A stretch of DNA of 64,000 nt from CAVYXF01 sp963772335 (GTDB lineage: Bacteria; Pseudomonadota; Alphaproteobacteria; Rhizobiales; Rhodomicrobiaceae). The notes below the pieces were generated by a model. It was not told the origin of the DNA, searched no databases, and saw nothing but the letters and a program-made list of their open reading frames with translations. The position numbers and the translations under genes are program-made. How positions within the stretch are numbered: position 1 is the first letter of the stretch; the number at the start of each line of letters is the position of its first letter. This document shows, in pieces, positions 53,012 to 60,790 of this stretch. The stretch is taken from assembly GCA_963772335.1 (NCBI GenBank), contig CAVYXF010000012.1:38583-102582 (forward strand), in the 5' to 3' direction.

Positions 53012-53917
53012 TTACGGCGTCCACCGGATCGCGCCTGCCTCTGATACGTCGAGCCCGCCGAGCTCCTGAGCTTTCTCGATGAAAGCACGGTGTGAGAAGA
53101 GCCTCAGCAATGTCTGAATTGGCGGGCGGAAGTAATCGCGCTGACGCGTCAAGAGGTCGAACCGCTCGACGGCGAGCGGAATGAAATCGACGCCGGCGGC
53201 TGCTGCGACGGCGCGGGTAGCAATGCCGCAATCGCCATGGCCGGCGCGGATCGCCTGGGCAATATCCGGGCCTGTGGCCGCATGATATGGCGACCTTAGA
53301 TCGTCGGGCGACAGACCTTCTCGCCGCAGCAGGGCAAGCAGAAGCTGCTGCGCGCCGGCTCCTTCGGGCCGCATCACCACACGCGCTCCCCTCTTACTGG
53401 CGTCCTTCAGATCGTGAAGGAGCAGGGGATTGCCGGGCGCGACCAGCAAACCCTGCTCTCGCCGGGCGAAGCCGATCAGCACGGCATCATAGAGCGTCGG
53501 CTCGCGGCTGATGATGGAGGGATTGGCATCCAGATCGGGATCATCGAGATCATGGAAATGAATGGCCGCTGCGATCACGCGGCCGGCGAGGAAACGCTGA
53601 TATCCCGCCTCGCTTCCCTCCGGCATGATCGCCAGGCCTGCCCGGCTCTCGGCGAGGGCCCATTGCAACAGGGGATCATGGCTGCCGCCGACGATGGGCG
53701 GCGGGTCGGCGGGAACCACGCCGTGGGGACGGGCCATTCCGGCGAGCAGCCAGCGATCCAGATCCGCGCGCGGAAAAAGCCATTTGCCCGTCACTTTGGT
53801 GCACGGAACCATCCGTTCGGCGACGAGCTCGTAAAGCTTGCGCTCCTTGAGGCGCAGATAGGCCGCAGCCTCCGCGGTGGTCAGCAACTCCATACCTGCG
53901 CTAGGGTGCATATTCAT
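53012..53917 (-). CDS. HTH regulator with periplasmic-molybdate-binding-like sensor domain
   Basis: 301 residues from the ATG at 53917; ATGs at 53911 and 53893 are also possible. Residues about 10-60 are an excisionase/MerR-like HTH (MELLTTAEAAAYLRLKERKLYEL, then GKWLFPRADLDRWL). The rest is a type-II PBP-like domain of the COG1910 kind (LLQWALAESRAGLAIMPEGSE, EQGLLVAPGNPLLLHDL, MRPEGAGAQQLLLALLRREGL, RAGHGDCGIATRAVAAAAGVDFIPLAVERFDLL). Such proteins sit beside molybdate or tungstate transporters. Divergent from tupBCA, so the likely job is oxyanion-responsive control of that operon. Confidence 0.85.
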   Translation of the reverse strand: MNMHPSAGMELLTTAEAAAYLRLKERKLYELVAERMVPCTKVTGKWLFPRADLDRWLLAGMARPHGVVPADPPPIVGGSHDPLLQWALAESRAGLAIMPEGSEAGYQRFLAGRVIAAAIHFHDLDDPDLDANPSIISREPTLYDAVLIGFARREQGLLVAPGNPLLLHDLKDASKRGARVVMRPEGAGAQQLLLALLRREGLSPDDLRSPYHAATGPDIAQAIRAGHGDCGIATRAVAAAAGVDFIPLAVERFDLLTRQRDYFRPPIQTLLRLFSHRAFIEKAQELGGLDVSEAGAIRWTP

Positions 53918-53923
53918 GTGCAA

Positions 53924-53975
53924 ATTCTAATATTTGACTGAAACAGGATAAACACAAAAATAGGACTCTTAGAAT
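53924..53975. promoter_or_regulatory. Divergent promoter with inverted ATTCTAA half-sites
   Basis: ATTCTAA (53924-53930) and TTAGAAT (53969-53975) flank 38 AT-rich bases between the regulator and tupB. The symmetry suits an operator for the neighbouring regulator, but half-sites this far apart may be coincidence. Confidence 0.4.
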
Positions 53976-53989
53976 GTGGACTGACCGGC

Positions 53990-54664
53990 ATGTTTGATCT
54001 GCTTTTGTCCGGCGACCCAAGCTTCTTCGCGATCGTAGGGCTGTCGCTGTACGTCACAGGCCTTGCGACATTATTCGCGGGGTTGATCGGCATGCCTTTG
54101 GGGGCGTGGGTCGCCTTGACGCGCTTCCCGGGCCGGGACCCCCTAATCGTGATCCTGAACGGCTTCATGGGGCTCCCCCCGGTCGTTGCCGGCCTCGCCG
54201 TATATCTGCTGCTCTCCCGGTCCGGCCCGCTGGGCCTGTTCGGGCTGCTTTTCACGCCGACGGCGATGATCATTGTGCAGGTCGTGCTGATCACCCCCAT
54301 AATCGCCGCACTGACGCGGCAGGTGATCGAGGATCTCTGGGCGGAATATCGCGATGAGCTGTCCGCCATGGGCGTGGGCCCGGCCGATCGGATCGTGACG
54401 CTGCTCTGGGATGCCCGCTTTTCTCTGGTGACCATCCTGCTGGCCGGCTTCGGACGCGCGGCGGCTGAGGTCGGTGCGGTAATCATTGTCGGCGGCAATA
54501 TAGACGGCTTCACCCGCGTGATGACCACCACCATCGCTTTGGAGACCTCGAAAGGCAATCTGCCGCTCGCGGTTGGGCTTGGGGTGGTTCTCATAAGTCT
54601 CGTGATGATGATCAATGCCTTGGCATGGGGCGTTCGGCGCTGGTCCGAGCGCCATGCGGGATAA
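53990..54664 (+). CDS. tupB: Tungstate ABC transporter permease
   Basis: 224 residues, about five membrane helices. The ABC-permease EAA-like loop is SAMGVGPADRIVTLLWDARFSLVTILLAGFGRAAAEVGAVIIVGG, typical of TupB/WtpB permeases, and LPPVVAGLAVYLLLSRSGPLGLFGLLFTP is the characteristic N-terminal part. It overlaps the ATPase gene by 11 bases. With tupC and tupA it forms the complete importer. Confidence 0.93.
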   Translation: MFDLLLSGDPSFFAIVGLSLYVTGLATLFAGLIGMPLGAWVALTRFPGRDPLIVILNGFMGLPPVVAGLAVYLLLSRSGPLGLFGLLFTPTAMIIVQVVLITPIIAALTRQVIEDLWAEYRDELSAMGVGPADRIVTLLWDARFSLVTILLAGFGRAAAEVGAVIIVGGNIDGFTRVMTTTIALETSKGNLPLAVGLGVVLISLVMMINALAWGVRRWSERHAG

Positions 54665-55385
54665 GGCAATGCGCGATCAGGCGAGCGATCTTCCGATCCG
54701 TTTCGAGCAGGTCGGCTTCGGTGTGCCCGGCACGCCGATTCTGACCGGCATCGACCTCGTACTTCCACCAGCGCCGTTATCGGTGCTGCTCGGTCCGAAC
54801 GGATCGGGCAAGACGACATTGCTGAAGCTGGCCATGGGGCTCCTGCAGCCAACGCAGGGATGCATCACCTTCGCCGGCCGTCCGGTATCGGCCGGGCGGC
54901 GGCGGGCCTTCGTTTTTCAAAAGCCGGTCATGCTTCGGCGCTCCGTCGCCGGGAACGTCGCCTATGCGCTGAAGATGGCGGGCCTGCAGGCAACATCCGC
55001 CCGGGTGCAGCAGCTCCTGGAGCAGGTTGGGCTCGCAGGTTTGGACGAGCGCCCCGCGCGCCGCCTCTCCGGCGGCGAGCAGCAACGCCTGGCGCTGGCC
55101 CGTGCGCTGGCCCGTGATCCCGAGATCCTGTTCCTCGACGAGCCCACCGCCAGCCTCGATCCATACGCGACCAAAGGAGTTGAGGACATCATCGCACAAG
55201 CCGCCACGGCTAGCGTTACGGTCGTCATGACGACGCATGACCTCGGTCAGGCGCGCCGCCTCGGGGACAGGATTATCTTTCTCGCTAAGGGCAGGCTCTG
55301 CGAGGAAGCGCTGGTGTCCCGGTTCTTCGACGAGCCCCGCACGCCGGAGGCGCGGCTTTTTCTCGCCGGAGAGCTCGTTATCTAA
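54654..55385 (+). CDS. tupC: Tungstate ABC transporter ATP-binding protein
   Basis: 243 residues from the ATG at 54654 (a second ATG at 54669 is also possible). Walker A GPNGSGKT at 47-54, Q-loop FVFQKPVMLRRSVAGNVAYAL, signature LSGGEQQRLALARALA, Walker B ILFLDEPTASLDP and the H-loop TTHDLGQARRLGDRII. No C-terminal TOBE domain, as expected for TupC compared with ModC. Powers import with TupB. Confidence 0.93.
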   Translation: MRDKAMRDQASDLPIRFEQVGFGVPGTPILTGIDLVLPPAPLSVLLGPNGSGKTTLLKLAMGLLQPTQGCITFAGRPVSAGRRRAFVFQKPVMLRRSVAGNVAYALKMAGLQATSARVQQLLEQVGLAGLDERPARRLSGGEQQRLALARALARDPEILFLDEPTASLDPYATKGVEDIIAQAATASVTVVMTTHDLGQARRLGDRIIFLAKGRLCEEALVSRFFDEPRTPEARLFLAGELVI

Positions 55386-55402
55386 CCAAAAAGGAAAGCA
55401 TC

Positions 55403-56233
55403 ATGCTGACACGCCGTCTCATGCGCGCCGCCGTGCTCGGATTTGGGCTGCTGTGCGGTCTTTGGCCGGTGAATGCTCAGGACAAGTCCATCACCGTCGC
55501 GTCAACGACTTCGACGCAGGATTCAGGACTGTTCGGGGCCATCCTGCCGATGTTCAAGGCGAAGACTGGCATCGACGTGAAGGTCGTCGCGCAAGGGACC
55601 GGGCAGGCGCTCGATACGGCGCGGCGCGGCGATGCAGATGTGGTTTTCGTCCACGCCAAGCCTCAGGAGGATAAATTCGTCGCCGAAGGGTTCGGTGTGA
55701 AACGCTTCGACGTCATGTACAACGATTTCGTGCTGATCGGCCCGAAAGAGGACCCGGCCAAGGTGAAGGGCAAGGATATCATCGCCGCTCTCAAGGCAAT
55801 CTACGAAACGCAATCTCCCTTCGTATCGCGAGGCGACAGATCCGGCACCCACACGGCCGAGTTGGCGCTTTGGAAAGCCGCCGGCCTCGACCCTGCCGCC
55901 GCAAAGCCGGCCTGGTATAAGGAGATCGGTCAGGGTATGGGCGCGGCACTCAACACGGCAAGCGCAATGAACGCTTACCTGCTAGCTGATCGCGGCACCT
56001 GGATTTCCTTCAAGAACAAAGGGGACCTGGAAATCGCCGTTGAGGGCGATAAGCGCCTGTTCAACCAGTATGGCGTTATTCTGGTGAACCCCGAAAAGTA
56101 TCCTCACGTAAAGAAGGAGCTCGGGCAGGCCTTCATCGACTGGATTCTGTCGCCTGAAGGGCAAGGCGCCATCGCCGCGTACAAGATCGAGGGGCAGCAG
56201 CTCTTCTTTCCCAACGCGGTCGCCACGCAGTGA
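55403..56233 (+). CDS. tupA: Tungstate-binding periplasmic protein
   Basis: 276 residues with signal peptide to about 25. The TupA oxyanion motifs are present: ASTTSTQDSGLFGAILPMF at the mature N-terminus and PFVSRGDRSGTHTAELALW in the middle, followed by WYKEIGQGMGAALNTASAMNAYLLADRGTW. These TTTS-type and RSGT residues distinguish TupA (tungstate-selective) from ModA. AAAGGAAAG precedes the ATG. Last gene of tupBCA. Tungsten supply fits the adjacent formate-dehydrogenase accessory genes. Confidence 0.94.
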   Translation: MLTRRLMRAAVLGFGLLCGLWPVNAQDKSITVASTTSTQDSGLFGAILPMFKAKTGIDVKVVAQGTGQALDTARRGDADVVFVHAKPQEDKFVAEGFGVKRFDVMYNDFVLIGPKEDPAKVKGKDIIAALKAIYETQSPFVSRGDRSGTHTAELALWKAAGLDPAAAKPAWYKEIGQGMGAALNTASAMNAYLLADRGTWISFKNKGDLEIAVEGDKRLFNQYGVILVNPEKYPHVKKELGQAFIDWILSPEGQGAIAAYKIEGQQLFFPNAVATQ

Positions 56234-56398
56234 CGAAAACGGCCAGCAAAATACCGGAACGCCTTTCGAGGCCGACTGCCGTTCACCCGTTATCGCAGCA
56301 CGCACCCTGCTTGACGGGACCGGCATTCATCGCTCAAATTGAACGGGATCTACAGAGTTTCGCAACATAGCTAGGCGACTTTCCGGAGAGATAAGATC

Positions 56399-56527
56399 AT
56401 GCGTGCATTCTTGCTGGCCGCTGTTACCGCCGCGGTGCTGGCCACGGGTACTGCTTTCGTCCTCGAGCGCTTTCAAGAGCCGACCGCCGTCGCCTTGACG
56501 ACGTCTGGGGCGCGGATCGACCGTTAG
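56399..56527 (+). CDS. 42-residue single-pass membrane peptide
   Basis: ATG 56399 after GGAGAGATAAG. The peptide is MRAFLLAAVTAAVLATGTAF, then VLERFQEPTAVALTTSGARIDR: one membrane helix and a short tail. Its stop lies eight bases before the start of the WD40-cytochrome gene, so it is in the same transcript. Similar tiny proteins, from memory, accompany formate-dehydrogenase-region genes in Bradyrhizobium-like bacteria. Too short for most gene finders. Confidence 0.6.
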   Translation: MRAFLLAAVTAAVLATGTAFVLERFQEPTAVALTTSGARIDR

Positions 56528-56535
56528 GATTACTG

Positions 56536-57834
56536 TTGAAGCTTCCTCGCCGCGGATTTGCCCGGCTTCTGGGCTTAGCGGCTGCCGCACTGGTTGGATC
56601 TTCCGACCTCTCGGGAGCGCAGGATTTGCGGGGCCATGGCGGTCCCGTGCGCACGATTGCGGTCTCGCCTGATGGTAAAACCATCGTGACCGGCAGTTTC
56701 GACGAGAGCATCATCCGCTGGAATGCGGCCACCGGATCAGCGCTTGCCGTGTTGCGCGGGCATGCGGGTTCGGTGAACGCCGCTCTAATCCTGGAGAGCG
56801 GACGCCTTGCGACGGCTGGCCAGGATGGGCGTATCGTGCTTTGGAATCCCGATGGCACGCAGTCGGCGTCGCTCGAAGGGCATAGCGCGCCTGTTGTTTC
56901 ACTGGCCCTTTCGCCCGATGGCCGGACAATCGCCTCGGCGGGTTGGGACCAGACGGTTCGCCTCTGGCCTCTAGATGGAGGTGAGCCCCGCGTGCTCGTC
57001 GGCCATACCGGTAACGTGAATGCGGTCGCATTCCTGCCGGAGGGCCGTGTGGTCAGCGCGGGCTATGACGGAACCATCCGCATTTGGCCGAAAGACGGCG
57101 CACCGCGGGTGCTTAGCTTTGCTGTTCCGTTCAGCGCTTTGGCCGTTTCGGCCGATGGCCAAATCCTTGCGGCCTCGGTGGATGGAAAAATCCGCTTCTT
57201 TTCGGGAGAAAACGCACCGGCGGCTGAAATAAATACCGGCGGAAAGCCCGTGGTTGCACTCACCGTCACCAAGGATGGTTTGCGCGCCGCCGCTGGAACC
57301 ATAGATGGGCGCATCATCCTCATTGACCGTCGGTCGCGGCGGGTGATCACCGAAGTCACCGGGGCCGGGTCGCCCTTGTGGTCCCTAGCCTTCCTTCCCG
57401 ATGGCAGCCAGATCCTCTCTGGCAGCGGCGACCGGGTGGTGCGGCGCTGGGACGGCGTTACGGGCGCGCCGCTCTCGAGGGATTTCACCCTTGCGCACGA
57501 TGACGTTCCGCCGGAGTTAAAAAACGAACGCGGCGCCCAGGTTTTCACTGCCTGCGCCGCTTGCCATACCGTGACACGCGACGGTGGGCCGCGCGCCGGG
57601 CCGACGCTTCACGGCCTATTCGGGCGCCGCATCGCCACCGCACCCGGCTACCATTATTCCCCGGCATTGAAGAAGCTGGAAATTACCTGGACGCCGGAAA
57701 CGGTCTCTAAGCTCTTCGAGATAGGGCCGAGTTCCTATACGCCCGGAACAAAGATGCCAAACCAGATCGTTTCCGCCCCCGACAGAGAAGCGCTGATTGC
57801 CTTTTTGATGAAAGCGACGAAGGACGCCCCTTGA
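56536..57834 (+). CDS. Periplasmic WD40 propeller fused to a class-I cytochrome c
   Basis: 432 residues, TTG start. A Tat/Sec-like leader (LPRRGFARLLGLAAAALVG) precedes seven WD40-like blades (VRTIAVSPDGKTIVTGSFDE, APVVSLALSPDGRTIASAGW, NVNAVAFLPEGRVVSAGYDG and others) to about residue 320. The last 100 residues are a cytochrome c with CAACH near 340-344 and a distal Met in SYTPGTKMPNQ. So it carries haem in the periplasm. It lies between tup and the ferredoxin gene; a role as electron carrier or assembly platform for a formate dehydrogenase is inferred. Confidence 0.9.
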   Translation: MKLPRRGFARLLGLAAAALVGSSDLSGAQDLRGHGGPVRTIAVSPDGKTIVTGSFDESIIRWNAATGSALAVLRGHAGSVNAALILESGRLATAGQDGRIVLWNPDGTQSASLEGHSAPVVSLALSPDGRTIASAGWDQTVRLWPLDGGEPRVLVGHTGNVNAVAFLPEGRVVSAGYDGTIRIWPKDGAPRVLSFAVPFSALAVSADGQILAASVDGKIRFFSGENAPAAEINTGGKPVVALTVTKDGLRAAAGTIDGRIILIDRRSRRVITEVTGAGSPLWSLAFLPDGSQILSGSGDRVVRRWDGVTGAPLSRDFTLAHDDVPPELKNERGAQVFTACAACHTVTRDGGPRAGPTLHGLFGRRIATAPGYHYSPALKKLEITWTPETVSKLFEIGPSSYTPGTKMPNQIVSAPDREALIAFLMKATKDAP

Positions 57835-57864
57835 GCGGGCATTGCGTCCCACGCGCCGGTCAGC

Positions 57865-59907
57865 TCAGGAAACAGGATCTTTTTCTCCGGCCTGTTGGCG
57901 CGCGCGCAGATAATCCTCGGTGGTCCGCACCGCAGGGCGTTCCGGCGCGCCATGCGGGTCGAAGCTCTCATTGATAACCGCCTCGACACGGCAGTCGTCA
58001 CACATCTTGATCACCGCAATGCGCTTGGCATTTTCGCCAGAGAACATCCAATGCTTTCCTTCGAGCCTGGCCGTGATGCGCTCGATGGTGCTCTTCGTGC
58101 CGAACGCCTTGCCGCAGGAGATGCAGTGGAACGGTTCTTCCTCCTTGATGACCACAGGCGGGGCGGACCATGCAGCAAAATCGATGCGCGGCTCAAGCGC
58201 GATCACCTTTTCCGGACATGTCGATTGGCAGAGCCCGCATTGCACGCACAGATCCTCCGCGAAACGCAGCATCGGACGCTCTTCATGCGCCGTCAGCGCC
58301 GTTGTCGGGCAAGCCGAGACACAGGCGAGGCAGAGCGTGCAGCCCGCGACGTCCACCGCAAGACCGCCAAAGGGCGCTTGCGGCGGGAGGGCGATCCGAT
58401 CGGTTTTTTGCGGCGAAGCGCGGTAAAGCTCGCCCATGACGAATTTCAGCAGGTTCCTGCCTGCGCCAAGCGGAAGGAACTGCGCCGTGCGCGTTAGGTT
58501 CACTCCCTTGCGGATATTGGCCAATGCATCGGCAAGCTGATCGGGATCGTCTGTTTCGATGGTGGCGCAAAGCCCTTCGCCATAGCCGAGACCAGCGAGC
58601 ACGATATTGGCGTAGTTCACATTCCGATAGAGGGCACCAATGTCGTGCTTGGGTTTGGCTCTTGCCAGAAGGAGCAGAGCGGTAGCGCCGTAGGCGAAGC
58701 TGGCCGCGATCGCATCCAGGCCGATTTGCGTGACCTCGTTGACGCGAATAGGCAGGACATTTGCTGGCAGCCCAGCGCCGTAGCGAGCGAGTGCATCGAT
58801 CAGCGCCTCGCCATGGTCGCCGTCGTGGATGAGGATCACTGGCTCGCGTCCACCCGCTTCCGAATAGGTCAGCAGCAGCGCACGCAGGCGCGACAAGAGC
58901 GTTGTGGATGGCGGATAATCATAGGTGGCCGCGCCGGTCGGGCAAACGGATGCGCAGGAACCGCACCCCATACAAAGCTCGGCGCTAATAGCGACGTGAT
59001 CGCCGTTAGGACTTATCGCGGCCGCCGGGCATACCTCAAGACAACGGGTGCAGCCGGTGCGCCGCGAGCGGGAATGCGCGCATAAATGCTCCGTGTATTT
59101 CACGAAGCGCGGCTTATCGAACTCGCCGATCAGCTGCGATGCATCGAATATGGCTTTTTGCACCGCGGCCCTGTTGCCGGGATCCGCGCGGAGATAGCCC
59201 TGCCGCAGATCGGGAGCGGGGAACAGAGGTGTTGCGCCAGCCAGATCGAGGATGAGATCGCAGCGCGAGACGGCGCCATTCCGTGCCGGCCCGAAGACCA
59301 GATGGCCCCGCGAGGACGGGGCGGGTGCGGCATAGTCGTTGACGGTGATCTCGAAAGCGCCGAGATGACCGGCGGCCTTCACGACGGTTCCCTTGACCAC
59401 AGGAAAATGCGCAATGCGGCGGGGCTGGACAGGCTGCTTACCGGTCAGCATGACCGTGACGTCCAGAATATCTCGCAGCATGTCGGCCGCGTCCAACGCG
59501 GCTTCGTCGCGGCCATAGATGAGAATGACGCCTTCGCTTTTCAGCGGAACGACGGCAGTGGGCGGCGTATTGACCGTGGCGGTAGCCAGCAGCGCGGCCA
59601 TCTTCGCGCCGGAACGGTTGGCATCGGCGGACCACCCCGCCATTTCCCGTATATTGACGAAGGCGAGATGGTTGTGAAAACCAGCCTCGCTGGCGACCTC
59701 GTCAAACAGCGGCGCTTCTTGCGTGCAGCCGACGGTGAGTGGGCGCGCTTCGCCGAGCATTGCCTGAAAGAGGTCGAGTTCGGATCGGCAAAGGTGCTTG
59801 GCGTAGCGGAGCTCGCCGCCTTCGCAGCCGCGTGCGATGGTCTTCTCGTCCAGCGGCATCGAGTTTTCGCAGGAACATACGGCGACGATGCGATCAGCAT
59901 CCGCCAT
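57865..59907 (-). CDS. Polyferredoxin-like 4Fe-4S protein of formate-dehydrogenase loci
   Basis: 680 residues from the ATG at 59907 (GAGGAG upstream). Four 4Fe-4S motifs: CTRCLEVCP and CMGCGSCASVCP in the middle, CTLCLACVSACP and CVQCGLCQSTCP in the C-terminal third; CISCGKAF and CDDC near the end may hold another centre. The N-terminal 250 residues (VCSCENSMPLDEKTIARGCE, cysteine-containing) and a DUF-like central part are unlike simple ferredoxins. In Hyphomicrobiales this protein is usually called 4Fe-4S binding protein and lies by fdh genes with DUF3305/3306. Divergent from the ligase-like gene. Confidence 0.9.
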   Translation of the reverse strand: MADADRIVAVCSCENSMPLDEKTIARGCEGGELRYAKHLCRSELDLFQAMLGEARPLTVGCTQEAPLFDEVASEAGFHNHLAFVNIREMAGWSADANRSGAKMAALLATATVNTPPTAVVPLKSEGVILIYGRDEAALDAADMLRDILDVTVMLTGKQPVQPRRIAHFPVVKGTVVKAAGHLGAFEITVNDYAAPAPSSRGHLVFGPARNGAVSRCDLILDLAGATPLFPAPDLRQGYLRADPGNRAAVQKAIFDASQLIGEFDKPRFVKYTEHLCAHSRSRRTGCTRCLEVCPAAAISPNGDHVAISAELCMGCGSCASVCPTGAATYDYPPSTTLLSRLRALLLTYSEAGGREPVILIHDGDHGEALIDALARYGAGLPANVLPIRVNEVTQIGLDAIAASFAYGATALLLLARAKPKHDIGALYRNVNYANIVLAGLGYGEGLCATIETDDPDQLADALANIRKGVNLTRTAQFLPLGAGRNLLKFVMGELYRASPQKTDRIALPPQAPFGGLAVDVAGCTLCLACVSACPTTALTAHEERPMLRFAEDLCVQCGLCQSTCPEKVIALEPRIDFAAWSAPPVVIKEEEPFHCISCGKAFGTKSTIERITARLEGKHWMFSGENAKRIAVIKMCDDCRVEAVINESFDPHGAPERPAVRTTEDYLRARQQAGEKDPVS

Positions 59908-60046
59908 GCTTGTCTCCTCGTTAGTCTGGGCCAGCAAACCTCGCTCGGATCATCTTAGCTTGCATGCATGTTCATTGAGCGCACATTATAGCATCCGGTT
60001 ATGGTTCACAATCTCGCCAGTTTCGCCCGCCCGGCTGAAAGAGCGG

Positions 60047-60790
60047 ATGATGGCAGCTAAGAAGCATCTCGGCGACGCAGGCCGTCCCGACCTGCCACCG
60101 GCATTCACCCTTATCACCGTTCGCGAAGCCGCGGACGCGTTCAAACATGCGGTGGCTCTGCGGGAGAAAACCGCCGGCAAGCTGGTGTGGGCCCGGCGTT
60201 TCCAGCTTGCGGAATTTGCCGTGGTGCTCGAGCCTGCCGAGCCCTTGGCCGAAGCCCGGCTGGTACTCTTTGCCGCGATGAACGCCCTTGCCGACACGCT
60301 TGCCGTGCATTGCCCTCCAGAGAAGCCGGTTGCGTTTTCCTGGCCGGACATGATCATGCTGGATATGGGCATTCTGGGCGGCGGCCGACTGGTCTGGAAT
60401 GCGGAGTGCGGCGAGGGCGAAACGCCAGACTGGATGGTCTTTGGGGCGATGGTTCGCACTGCCGGGCATTACCGAACCGAACCGGGCGAATGGAAACGTG
60501 GCGTTGCGCTGGCGGAGGAAGGCATCTGGGACCTTGAACCGGCGGATATCGTCGAAGGGTTCGCGCGGCACCTCATGTCCGCCCTCTATAACTGGACCGA
60601 GTTCGGGCCTCGGCGTGAGATGTCGCGCTGGATGGACCGTCTGCAGCAAACCCCCGGACTGCCTGCCTCTTTGGACGAAGCAGGCAACCTTTGCGAAGGG
60701 GTGGGCGCCCGGCGGGAGAAGCGGCTCCTGATCGAAGCGTTGACCAAACCGTCCTGGCTGGATCCGCAAACACAGGAGCCATGGCTGTGA
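60047..60790 (+). CDS. Biotin/lipoate-protein-ligase-like protein
   Basis: About 247 residues from ATG 60047 (second ATG follows at once). BPL/LPL fold features: KLVWARRFQLAEFAVVLEPAEPL, ALADTLAVHCPPEKPVAFSWPDMIMLD and GGGRLVWNAECGEGETPDWMVFGAMV, then a C-terminal DUF4444-like part. It keeps the W-P-D-x-I binding strand but the GRGRxxR loop of true biotin ligase is not evident, so the role may differ. Its stop overlaps the next start by ten bases, coupling it to the formate-dehydrogenase accessory proteins. Confidence 0.8.
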   Translation: MMAAKKHLGDAGRPDLPPAFTLITVREAADAFKHAVALREKTAGKLVWARRFQLAEFAVVLEPAEPLAEARLVLFAAMNALADTLAVHCPPEKPVAFSWPDMIMLDMGILGGGRLVWNAECGEGETPDWMVFGAMVRTAGHYRTEPGEWKRGVALAEEGIWDLEPADIVEGFARHLMSALYNWTEFGPRREMSRWMDRLQQTPGLPASLDEAGNLCEGVGARREKRLLIEALTKPSWLDPQTQEPWL

